DNA of 64,000 bases, from NCBI GenBank assembly GCA_009738435.1, contig CP046522.1:2077249-2141248 (forward strand). The letters are read 5' to 3'. Of the stretch, positions 44,611-53,375 are shown in pieces; position 1 is the first letter of the stretch, and each line of letters begins with the position of its first letter. Source of the DNA: Clostridium bovifaecis. Its GTDB lineage: Bacteria; Bacillota; Clostridia; Clostridiales; Clostridiaceae. The notes under the pieces are model-generated. The model saw nothing but the letters and a program-made list of their open reading frames with translations. It made no database searches and had not been told where the DNA came from. Position numbers and translations under genes: made by a program.

Positions 44611-46740
44611 TTACTGACTTGATGAAATAGCTATCTCTTTTTCTCTTACATCAATATTTTCTTCTTCATTGGTTAGATTATTGAGATTTTTTTCAGTTAT
44701 CTCAGGAACATTAAAAATCATTGGAACACTTGATTTAAACGCCTTACCAGCAGCAATAGCTTGTCTAAATCCTAGTTTCATTAAAGATGATGCAATGTCA
44801 TTGCCAAAATAGTTTGCTAAGAAATCACTACTTGTTTTATCAAATTCTTGGAAGGATATTATTGAATTACATTGTGTTAATATAGTTTTTGATACATTTG
44901 CTGTTCTCTGTGCGATTATAAGAAGCCCAATATTATACTTTCTTCCTTGCAGTGCGATTTGTGCTATAGAATTTATTAATGGTTGTGAGACTTTATCAGA
45001 AATCCCTGCAAAATTCCATTCAGGAATTATAGTATGAGCTTCTTCTAAAACTAAACAAACTCGTTTGCTATGATTTCCTTTTTCTTTAGCTATTTTAAAT
45101 AATGCTTTAAAGAATGTCTGCGTATATTTCATTACCCCTGAAGTGTTTTGGACTTCAGGTAATTCAAATATGGATATATTACTTTCTTGTGAACTTATAA
45201 AGCAATCTACCGCCTCAATCACATCTTTAAAGACTTTTATTTTTCTTGTCTTAGATTCTTTGGTATCTTTATTGTAATTCCTATCTATTTCTGCTTCTAT
45301 AAAATCAATATCACTAAATAACTCTTTTGATTTAGCATCATCAATTATTGGTATAGGTTTTAAGTCATTAAATTTATCTTTGTATTCTCCTGTAAAATCA
45401 ATACAAATTACTTTAACATTATCATTTTTTAAATATTCTCGTATTAAATTTCTAGAAAACACTGATTTTCCTGTTCCGGTTACACCAATAACGGCCATAT
45501 GATGTGTAATTGCCAATTCTTTATTTATAATTACTGGATAATTTGTATCTGGAAGCTCCCCAATAATCACCTCATTATCTTTCAATGATACTTCATCTAT
45601 AACTGATGCCAGATATAAGGGAGTATTAATTTCAGGTACCCACCCAAACTTTTTAAACTGACACTTATTATTATCCCAAGTACCTAATTGAATAGCTTCT
45701 CCAGCTATGAATCCTGATTGGTTTTTGTTAGAAAGTTGCTCAACCTGCGTTTTACCTTCTACTATCTGATAAAGAACTTTTTTGTTATTAATAGTTATTT
45801 CAAGCAGATTTCCTTCCCAAACTTCAATTTTAGAATTATATAAAAACTTTACTTTATTTATACTTGAACCTTCAGTAACTATTCCCACAAGCCTTTCAAG
45901 AATATCTCCACATGGAGGTTGAGCTATTTTATAAACGACATCATTAATATACTCATTCTTATTCCCACAAAACAAATTATTAATTTCTCTGTTTGTTATA
46001 ACTTTTATCCATTGCTCTTGATCCAACAACATCACTTCATAAACTAAACCTCTATAAATCTTATTATCAACTGAGTACTTCATTTCAACAAAGCTGAATA
46101 AATCTAAATTTTTGCAATGACTATCAATTTTAACTAGAAACGTGTTTTGAGATTGTACACCAAAAATTCTACCTATTCCTTCTATTGATTTAAAGTTATT
46201 CTTTTCAAATAGTTTTTCAATAGCTCGGGATAGTTCTGGAAGATTTAGTAACATAAAAAAAACCCAAAAGAGTAATAATGCATTAAATTGTGATGAGTTT
46301 GATTTGTATTGAATCATCGCCCCCCATAGAAAGAATGCAGAAAATATGACATCTGGCTTCCCTACTATTCTATTAAGTCTTGATAGGAACTGAATAGTTT
46401 TCCCTTCTTCTTTAAGGGAATTGGTTCTTATTATCATCAATCCATAGCTTGTTACTGCAAGATAAAATACATAGCCAACAAAGAAATAGTAAATAAAATC
46501 GTGATTCTCAGTTGGAACAAGGAGTAATGATATCATAGCAGTTATAGCATTTATAAATATATTGGAATCCTTTGAAAAGAAAGGTTGGTCAACCAATGAT
46601 AATAATACCAGTAAAACAAAGCCAGATGTATACCAAAAACTACTTAATAGACTTATGAAACTGCCTTCAATTATTATTCCCACAATTTGCAATAAAACAA
46701 AGGTACATAGAAGTAATACTATACGATATTTCCTACTCAT
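44611..46740 (-). CDS. Membrane-anchored HerA/FtsK-type ATPase (DUF87)
   Basis: 709 residues. The N-terminal 200 residues hold six or so hydrophobic helices (MSRKYRIVLLLCTFVLLQIV first). A beta-rich HAS-barrel-like region follows, then the ATPase domain with Walker A VIGVTGTGKSVFSRNL near 420, DFTGEYKDKF, and Walker B VCLVLEEAHTIIPEW near 565. HerA ATPases pump or remodel DNA and form defence complexes with nucleases, NADases or Sir2. A membrane-bound form suggests action at the envelope. GGGAGGATAAA precedes the ATG. Confidence 0.85.
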   Translation of the reverse strand: MSRKYRIVLLLCTFVLLQIVGIIIEGSFISLLSSFWYTSGFVLLVLLSLVDQPFFSKDSNIFINAITAMISLLLVPTENHDFIYYFFVGYVFYLAVTSYGLMIIRTNSLKEEGKTIQFLSRLNRIVGKPDVIFSAFFLWGAMIQYKSNSSQFNALLLFWVFFMLLNLPELSRAIEKLFEKNNFKSIEGIGRIFGVQSQNTFLVKIDSHCKNLDLFSFVEMKYSVDNKIYRGLVYEVMLLDQEQWIKVITNREINNLFCGNKNEYINDVVYKIAQPPCGDILERLVGIVTEGSSINKVKFLYNSKIEVWEGNLLEITINNKKVLYQIVEGKTQVEQLSNKNQSGFIAGEAIQLGTWDNNKCQFKKFGWVPEINTPLYLASVIDEVSLKDNEVIIGELPDTNYPVIINKELAITHHMAVIGVTGTGKSVFSRNLIREYLKNDNVKVICIDFTGEYKDKFNDLKPIPIIDDAKSKELFSDIDFIEAEIDRNYNKDTKESKTRKIKVFKDVIEAVDCFISSQESNISIFELPEVQNTSGVMKYTQTFFKALFKIAKEKGNHSKRVCLVLEEAHTIIPEWNFAGISDKVSQPLINSIAQIALQGRKYNIGLLIIAQRTANVSKTILTQCNSIISFQEFDKTSSDFLANYFGNDIASSLMKLGFRQAIAAGKAFKSSVPMIFNVPEITEKNLNNLTNEEENIDVREKEIAISSSQ

Positions 46741-46974
46741 TTTATCCTCCCAACAATACTTTTTAATGTATTTACAGAACTGCTGTAGTTAGTCTTTCGT
46801 AATTTGTTATTATTGTTGTATATTGTCCTATTTATTGTCTATAAAACAATGTCCTTGGTTGTTTACCAAGTTTGAATAGTAATGTTTCCTATACATGCGT
46901 ATTCTTTTATCTAATGTTTATATAATTTATTAAAATAGAAAACATTCTTTTCGATATGTATTATAGCCATGTTT

Positions 46975-47460
46975 CAGAGTGACGGTAGAGACATGAATTA
47001 CTTTATGTCTCCGCAGATCCTTAGAAATCTCGCCAAATTGATTTCTTTGTATAAGCTTCCACAACATTAAATATGTCGCCATCTGCTTTCATACGCTTAA
47101 GAGGCTGAATATGTTTTAAGTATTACGGTCTCTCCTATACCCTATATGATTCTCTGTGCACGCTTCACCCAATTGTTACCAACCTCCATACAACATCCAA
47201 TATAGTTGGTTGGCTAGACATTACCTAACAAGGACTTTCACTTGTAAGAAACAACAATCTTCGCTTGGCACATTAGCGTTTAGTATTTCCGACGTTAACC
47301 AGCCTTACAGTTATCATGAAAGCTTAGATATCTCTTATCTTAGCTTTTGTGATGACGACTCGGTTGGCTGGTGTATGTGCTATATCTTTCATTCCCGTGA
47401 GCTTGACCCTATTAGGGCCATAGCCTTACGGAAATACATTGTTATCTGATGAGCCATGTT
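46975..47460 (-). other. Possible group II intron 5' RNA remnant
   Basis: The minus strand shows phrases known from group II intron domain I regions, such as AAGTGAAAGTCCTTGTTAGG, CTAGCCAACCAACT, GGAGGTTGGTAACAATTGGG and AAGCGTGCACAGAG. No intron-encoded reverse transcriptase follows. The assignment rests on memory of similar sequences. No protein-coding gene is seen in 46741-47598; plus-strand open frames here look accidental. Confidence 0.35.
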
Positions 47461-47598
47461 TAGCACCTTCTTAATTCGATACTCCATATCTCCCAGTTCT
47501 TCTATTAATCCATCACTAAGAAAGATACGAGAGAACTGAATCTAAAATTTTGTTGCCTCAACTCTACAAATTGGAATTTATTTAATATTTGATGAGAG

Positions 47599-47859
47599 TC
47601 ACACTCTACTTTTTATCTTATGAGCGGTAATTATGGTATAACTATATGCATTAACTGTTATTTGGCAATAATCTATGTCTATGTACCAGTTCTTACCTCT
47701 TCTAATTATAAGGGCACTAGATTCTTGTATTTTATCGCTGCACCATTTAACTACATCATCCACATCTAAAGAAAGATTCTTTTTAATTCGTCCAATTCCC
47801 AACTCGGTTGTGTGCAACTTATCTAAATTTCCTATCAATTCACATCTATTATCATTCAT
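47599..47859 (-). CDS. DUF3781-family protein
   Basis: 86 residues that match DUF3781: LIGNLDKLHTTELGIGRIKKNL, then DDVVKWCSDKIQ, ALIIRRGKNWYIDI and TIITAHKIK. These small soluble proteins are common in Firmicutes and have no known function. It is isolated between remnants, with AGGTGATATAA upstream. Confidence 0.8.
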   Translation of the reverse strand: MNDNRCELIGNLDKLHTTELGIGRIKKNLSLDVDDVVKWCSDKIQESSALIIRRGKNWYIDIDYCQITVNAYSYTIITAHKIKSRV

Positions 47860-48034
47860 TTATATCACCTATATACTCTTCACAAATTACTATTTATTGA
47901 GTTGCCTTACATTTTCACAATTCACATTATCCTACCAATCCGGCCCATATTTCTATTTATGTAACGGCAAAATCTCCTTATAGAACATGGCTTTTCAGAT
48001 AACTATGGTATTCACGACATTCACTAATTAAGCA

Positions 48035-48195
48035 TCACTTTTTAATTTTATTCTTATATACTTCTGCAATTCCATTCAATATATCCCTAAGCTTCTTCAA
48101 CTCTTCTACAGTCAAGGTTATTCCCTTCCCCATCCTTTACCTGATTCTGAAATAATTCCTATAGCTTCTTTAATTTCAAATTTTATATCTGTCAT
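48035..48195 (-). pseudogene. PC4/YdbC remnant with internal deletion
   Basis: ATG 48195 (GAGGAGAAATAAGT upstream, as in the intact copy) begins MTDIKFEIKEAIGIISESG, then the middle is deleted and the frame shifts, and ITLTVEELKKLRDILNGI follows. The central DNA-binding strands are missing. Confidence 0.8.
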
Positions 48196-48197
48196 AC

Positions 48198-48707
48198 TTA
48201 TTTCTCCTCAGTAAATTTTATTGATTTAATTCTGTACATTATATTTCTATACTTAAATTTATACCCTTTGCCATGGTTTAAAATAAGATCCTTAAGCTCT
48301 TTACTTGTGTCCTCTCTAATTTCAAATTCATATTCATCATTTGCTGATTGTAGCTCCTGTAATGTTACCTTGCAACCAATTTCAACTACATCTTTTTTGA
48401 TTTTATGTTCCTTTTGTATTTTCCCATTTATATAAAGAGCAGTTGTAACATTACTAGAAGTACCTTTAGCTTCTCTCTTTGTATTGTTTTTTTTCTTTTC
48501 AGTATTTTCACTTTTACTAATTGAATTTATTGGATCAAACCAGCTGCAATACTTACCTGAATTATCGCCATAATCAATAGTAATATTTTTTGCTTTGCAA
48601 ACTCCATCAAAGTAATTTTTACAGTTCTTACAACTATACTTTTTTGTTTTTCTTTCCCCGTAATACTCTATAAAAGCATGTGTCCCTTGCAAATTAGATA
48701 GACCCAT
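48198..48707 (-). CDS. Cysteine-cluster hypothetical protein
   Basis: 169 residues from ATG 48707 (GGGGGATGTTTT upstream; the longer frame overlaps the Res remnant). The N-terminus has a likely metal site: YSCKNCKNYFDGVCKAKNI and KYCSWFDP, four to five cysteines near 25-60. The middle is Lys/Asn/Thr-rich. The C-terminal 80 residues are a compact alpha/beta unit ending YRNIMYRIKSIKF. No family recognised. It lies directly after the Res remnant, and may belong to the former type III system. Confidence 0.6.
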   Translation of the reverse strand: MGLSNLQGTHAFIEYYGERKTKKYSCKNCKNYFDGVCKAKNITIDYGDNSGKYCSWFDPINSISKSENTEKKKNNTKREAKGTSSNVTTALYINGKIQKEHKIKKDVVEIGCKVTLQELQSANDEYEFEIREDTSKELKDLILNHGKGYKFKYRNIMYRIKSIKFTEEK

Positions 48708-48720
48708 AAAACATCCCCCA

Positions 48721-49240
48721 TTACATAGACTCCATAAACCTCTCAAAGTCATCCGTCTCCTGAAACTGTACTCCACTGTCTAAAGCCTCAAAATGCTTAT
48801 GTCCACAAGCAATCTTATCAATTTCCCTTTCTCTTAACTCCTCTGACAATATATTTCCTTTTGTTTCTACAACAAAATATAGTTTCTGCTCTCCATTCTT
48901 ATCAATGAGAACAGCCCAGTCTGGATTATATCCCCCAAGAGGTGTGTCTACTATAAACCAGTTTGGAAGTTTTGCATAAACTTTAACACTGTCATTTTGT
49001 TCGAATCTTTCTGCAAACTTCTCTTCTACTCCAGAGTCATAAACAACATACTCATATACAGACTTATCACTCTTTATCATGTTCTTTGATAAATATCCAG
49101 TTAGCTCATTTTCTTCGAACAATTCTTGTGCATAGAATTCATCGTCAAAACTTAAATAACTCTTATCTTGATTTTTATGATGCAAACTCGGTTAACTGTG
49201 AATGTTATATTGCTTTCACTCCTTTGTTCTTCACAGAAAC
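48721..49240 (-). pseudogene. Type III restriction enzyme Res subunit, C-terminal remnant
   Basis: About 154 residues, key parts YDSGVEEKFAERFEQNDSVK, VYAKLPNWFIVDTPLGGYNP and DWAVLIDKNG...YFVVETKGN. This is the PD-(D/E)xK nuclease end of type III Res proteins (D in PDWAV, E-x-K in VETKG). The helicase part is gone; upstream bases give TFTVNRVCIIKIK in another frame. The catalytic residues remain, but a start signal is absent. Confidence 0.85.
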
Positions 49241-49246
49241 AAATTA

Positions 49247-50077
49247 TTATCTGAAATCAGCTTTTAATTTATTGAATTCATTTTCTCTATGCCATTTAAT
49301 ATATTGTCTAGTTGAATCATTAAAACTAATTCTAATATCATTATTTATATTAAGCATTCCTAATTGACTTTCATTTATTAAATCTGAAATCATAATTAAA
49401 CCATCACCATAAAATGTTATATATCCTTTATCAAATAAAGCATCATGTGTAGGGCATAGAAGAAACCCATTGTTAACATCCAATCTTTCATTACTATCTG
49501 AATACTTCCATGGCTTTATGTGGCTAGCAATTAGTAATGATTGTTCTTCTAATCCACATATCTTACATTTGCAATCAATAGATAAAAGTTTTCTCTTGAA
49601 TATTCCTTGTCCGATCCTAATTTTTATTAGTTGTTCCTTTTCAGTCTCATCAACTGTTGCTGAAATTAATTTATCAATATTCCTTAACATATTAATTTCT
49701 TCATTTACATATTCATTAATAAATTTATCTGCTCTTTCTATAGAATTTTCTGTAAGTTTCTTAAAATTTGATTTATTGTCTTTAATTATTTTACTACTTA
49801 AAGCTATTAAATACTGTTTTCCTTTGTCAGTTATTTTCCAATTGTTCTTTTCACTATCATCTATGTACTTATCAACAACTAATTTCTTCCTAATAAACGC
49901 TAAATCATTTCTCCAATGAATTTCAGGTCTATTTTCTTTTAGCTTTAAATCTTCTTGCGTAAAATATAAATAATTATTTTTATTAATATTATCAAGAACT
50001 TCTTTTTTTGTACCATTTCCACCAATATCAATTATTGACATTAGAATTGCAAATTTCTTTTCATTTTGTAAACTCAT
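49247..50077 (-). CDS. HNH endonuclease with Mrr-like N-terminal winged helix
   Basis: 276 residues. The N-terminal 90 residues match the Mrr_N winged helix (DIGGNGTKKEVLDNI, NDLAFIRKKLV, WKITDKGKQYL). The C-terminal HNH domain has CKCKICG, ASHIKPWKYSD, NNGFLLCPTHDALFDKG, that is His-Asn-His plus zinc cysteines. It is probably a restriction endonuclease. GAGAGGTGTAATGAA precedes the ATG, 17 bases past the truncated helicase, and it seems intact. Confidence 0.88.
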   Translation of the reverse strand: MSLQNEKKFAILMSIIDIGGNGTKKEVLDNINKNNYLYFTQEDLKLKENRPEIHWRNDLAFIRKKLVVDKYIDDSEKNNWKITDKGKQYLIALSSKIIKDNKSNFKKLTENSIERADKFINEYVNEEINMLRNIDKLISATVDETEKEQLIKIRIGQGIFKRKLLSIDCKCKICGLEEQSLLIASHIKPWKYSDSNERLDVNNGFLLCPTHDALFDKGYITFYGDGLIMISDLINESQLGMLNINNDIRISFNDSTRQYIKWHRENEFNKLKADFR

Positions 50078-50094
50078 TTCATTACACCTCTCAT

Positions 50095-51900
50095 TTACAA
50101 TAATTCCTGAAAACCATGGGTGATTCCAAAGGAGTTAATTGAGCTTTCCATTCTTTTTAATATATTTACTCTCATTAAATTTACAAGAGATTGCTCACGA
50201 TCAGTTTGTTTGAATACGGATTTTCCCTGTTTTACATAGATATCATACTTTTTACCATACTCATTTCTTTTCTCTGGTAACACATACTTCAGTGGAGAGT
50301 AAGCACTCAAGTTTAGGTTTTTAATTGTTTTATTTACATACTCTAGCGGTGGAAATTTAAAATCAGAGTCTATATCTGCATATATATTTAGAGGTTTTTT
50401 TCGCTTTGGAAACCTTCCAATCTCATTTAAATTATAGTATTTCTCAATATGCTTCCTTGATCTAGCTATTGTAACTATATCCAAGAGTTTAAAGTAATCC
50501 ATGTTCATCATTTCGATAAAATTATCTACAGTTCTCTCTTTGTCTGAAAGCTTTAGCCACTTATTAAATACCAGTTGAGCTTTTCTTAAGGTTTGCTCTA
50601 TGCTATCTATACCATCGTCTTTAAAGGCTTTATCTTCCCCTTCGGTTATAAAAGATATTTGATTTTTAAGATCATTCATTTTGTTGTTTACAGGAGTAGC
50701 TGATAACATAAGTATTTTTGTTTCTACACCAGCTTTAATTACATCATTAAGAAGTCTTGAATATCTCGTTACCTTATCCTTATGGGGACTGTTATTTCTA
50801 AAATTATGAGATTCATCAATTACTATTAGGTCATAATTACTCCAGTTTACTGTTTCTAAATTTATTTCCCCTGAATATCCCTCATACCTATTTAAGTCAG
50901 TATGATTAAGTACATCATAGTTAAATCTGTCCTGCAGCAATATATTTCTCTTATCATTTTGAGTATATATGCTCCAGTTTTCCCTGAGCTTTTTAGGGGC
51001 TAGAACTAATACCCTATCATTTCGTAATTCATAATATTTTATTACTGCTAGTGCGGAGAAGGTCTTTCCAAGACCTACTGAATCTGCAATTATACATCCA
51101 TTATATTTTTCAAGTTTATCTATGGCTCCAAGCACTCCATCCTTTTGGAATTTGTAAAGCTTGTTCCATATTACAGTATCCTTAAAACCAGTTCTGACCT
51201 TTACGATATTATCCTCAGTAAGTTCATCAAGGTAATCTTTAAAAATATTATAAAGAGTAATAAAATAAATAAATTCCGGAGTATTTTCTTTGTAAATTAC
51301 CTGCATATGCTGAAGCACTTCTTTTTTTATATCCTGAACTATTGATTCATTTTCCCAAATTGAATCAAACATCTGCAAGAAGTGTTCTGTTGCTTCCTTT
51401 CCATGTACACAAGTATTCATGTCTACCCTGTTAGAGGCGGAAAATCCAAGGCCGTCTGTGGTAAAGTCTACTGTTCCATTGATAGACATGTGGTTATTCT
51501 TATTCTCTAAGTAAATAAGCCTTTGTTGAGCTGGATTTGGTTGTTTAAAGGATTTTATATCAACTTTATCTTCAAGCCATTTAGCACACTCTTTGGCAAC
51601 ACTCGCTTGATTTAGTTCATTTCTAAGTTTGATTTCAAATTCATTTCCTGAAAATTTCTTTTCATAGTTTTTTTCTATGTAATATTCTCTCGCTAGTTCT
51701 TTTTCCTTTTTTACAAAAGTTGGTTCTGTGAAAATGAATCTTAATCTATCGATTTTATTTAGTTCCTTTTGAAGTTCTTTATATGCATAGATGGTAAAGT
51801 AGGCTGATATTATAGACAATTTAGAACCCTTTTCTATATTATTTTTTAATTCATCTCCTACTTTGCCGTATTTTTTGTTATCCAACATCTTTAGTTCCAT
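50095..51900 (-). pseudogene. PLD-SNF2 helicase, C-terminal half missing
   Basis: 601 residues from ATG 51900 (GGGGGTGAGAG upstream). The N-terminal 220 residues carry a phospholipase-D-like fold (MSINGTVDFTTDGLGFSASN). The helicase N-domain has motif I IADSVGLGKTFSALAV near 275, motif II LIVIDESHNFRN near 362 and motif III MLSATPVNNK. The frame ends at 50095 right after KRMESSINSFGIT, where helicase motifs IV-VI should begin; family members are about 1,050-1,100 residues. Likely lost by deletion that also removed the type III methylase and most of Res. Confidence 0.85.
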
Positions 51901-52193
51901 GACTCTCACCCCCGCCGTATATAATGCTTTGTTGAGGAATTACCTTCTCTCCATGATGTGATATTTTATAATTAATTGATATACGTACTATATATATAAT
52001 ATTTTACATATAATCCGTTTTAATATATATTATACCATAATGTTACATAATAATAAAATTTAATACATAAAGTAAAAAAATACTCATTATGCATCATGAG
52101 TATTTTTTACTTCCTATTAAATTTTTACAGGCTCTGTCGGGTATATCATAAAAACTCTCTTTAATAATTAAACTAATTACACTACTTTTGTTG
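51901..52193. other. AT-rich intergenic region with a terminator
   Basis: Contains the hairpin at 52072-52111 and very AT-rich DNA at 51960-52060 (many TATATA steps), likely the promoter region of the helicase gene. No gene. Confidence 0.4.
52072..52111. terminator. Bidirectional terminator
   Basis: AAAAAATACTCA pairs exactly with TGAGTATTTTTT across TTATGCATCA, with T runs on both strands. It separates the sigma-factor gene from the helicase gene. Confidence 0.88.
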
Positions 52194-52739
52194 TTATTTT
52201 CTATTTAATATGCTTTTAGTATTTTTTAATGCCCTATTTCTCAAATAAGTTGTCCTATCATACTTGAAATTCATATCTGCAGCAATTTCAGTAAAGCTTT
52301 CTTCCTTTATGTAACGCCTCTCTAGTATTTCTCTTTCCTTTAGTTCCAGCTTATCTAAAGCCTCATAAAGCTCCTTAACTTCTTCATAAGCTATAACCTC
52401 ATCCTCTATAGTAAAGTTATATTCTTCATCTTTGTTGAGTATATTTTCGTCTGGAATTTCTCTGTAGTGGTTTATTTCTCCTTTTAGAAGTGCTGCAAAG
52501 TTCATTTTTATGGCATTCATAAAATAACCATTATAAGAGTTGCTGCCTAACTTGTACATGTGTATTGCCTTGATAATAGAAAGGTATCCGTGCTGAACAA
52601 GATCCTCATAGTCATAGCCTGGAACATGATAATAATTAGCTTTCTTAAACACATACTTTTTATACTTTTCTATGATAGCTGTTGCGGCTTCCCTGTCTCC
52701 TTCCTTTGCCTTCTTAATAAGCTCTTCTATAGTAAACAC
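52194..52739 (-). CDS. Sigma-70-family RNA polymerase factor
   Basis: About 181 residues. Region 2 (KAKEGDREAATAIIEKYKKY and YDYEDLVQHGYLSIIKAI) and region 4 (LELKEREILERRYIKEESF, TEIAADMNFKYDRTTYL) (key parts) are present; no region 3. The start is GTG at 52739 behind AAAGGTG. It resembles the small alternative sigma factors of clostridia, such as UviA/TcdR and sporulation-like types, and a UviB-like gene lies 3 kb away, but co-function is not shown. Confidence 0.8.
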   Translation of the reverse strand: MFTIEELIKKAKEGDREAATAIIEKYKKYVFKKANYYHVPGYDYEDLVQHGYLSIIKAIHMYKLGSNSYNGYFMNAIKMNFAALLKGEINHYREIPDENILNKDEEYNFTIEDEVIAYEEVKELYEALDKLELKEREILERRYIKEESFTEIAADMNFKYDRTTYLRNRALKNTKSILNRK

Positions 52740-52834
52740 CACCTTTATATTTACTTAATTTTATTATAGCTAATATAAGGAATGGTTTTTACGTCATTTG
52801 GAAGGTTTATGGGATATTTATTAAGAAAATAAGA

Positions 52835-52877
52835 AAAGCACTTCAATCTACGACTGATGAATCGTAGAGAGTGCTTT
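52835..52877. terminator. Hairpin upstream of the T-box leader
   Basis: AAAGCACT, TCTACG pair with CGTAGA and AGTGCTTT. On the minus strand it is followed by TTCTTATTTTC. Probably a terminator or an insulating hairpin between divergent units. Confidence 0.55.
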
Positions 52878-53049
52878 AAGCTATCTAAAAGTTAATTATT
52901 TTACCTTTTTATTTTCTGTTTTTATAAGTTGATGAACAATTTAAGAAGATTGTGAATTAACCTTAGTAGCGTCTATTACTGGTGATTAACATAAATGACA
53001 GTAATTTAAAGCATTTGCATATGTAATTTTTTTTGTGTTATAATATTTT

Positions 53050-53333
53050 AAAGACTATGAAGAGAAAAGTAGATAGATATATGAATTTACAGAGAGCTCT
53101 AGAAGGTGAGAATGAGTAAGGATTTTTTTATTGAAGAAGGTCTCGGAGTTGCACACCGAAACTAGTTTTAGGAGTAGGCTGTGACGGTATAACCCGTTAT
53201 AAGTTATAGAGTATACAATTAACTATGTACTTGAAAAGGTCTATATGGTGACATATGGATAAACTGAGGTGGTACCACGAAGATATAACTTTCGTCCTCA
53301 AGATTAAAATCTTGGAGGTGAAGGTTTTTTTAT
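53050..53333 (+). promoter_or_regulatory. T-box riboswitch leader of lysS
   Basis: The T-box core TGAGGTGGTACCACG lies at 53265-53279. The terminator is TCCTCAAGATT/AATCTTGGAGG (53295-53319) followed by TTTTTTT, and the T-box can pair with its left arm as antiterminator. Stem I with AGAGAGCTCTAGAAGGTGAG lies near 53090-53110. Uncharged tRNA-Lys would be sensed; the specifier codon could not be fixed by eye. T-box control of lysS is uncommon but known in some clostridia. Confidence 0.9.
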
Positions 53334-53375
53334 TTGTCTAAACATAAATAAATAATTAAAGGTGGTATAGCTAAA

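Noticed and set aside
47156..47449. Plus-strand open frame of 97 codons
   Set aside because: No ribosome site, and the opposite strand resembles intron RNA; protein composition is odd.
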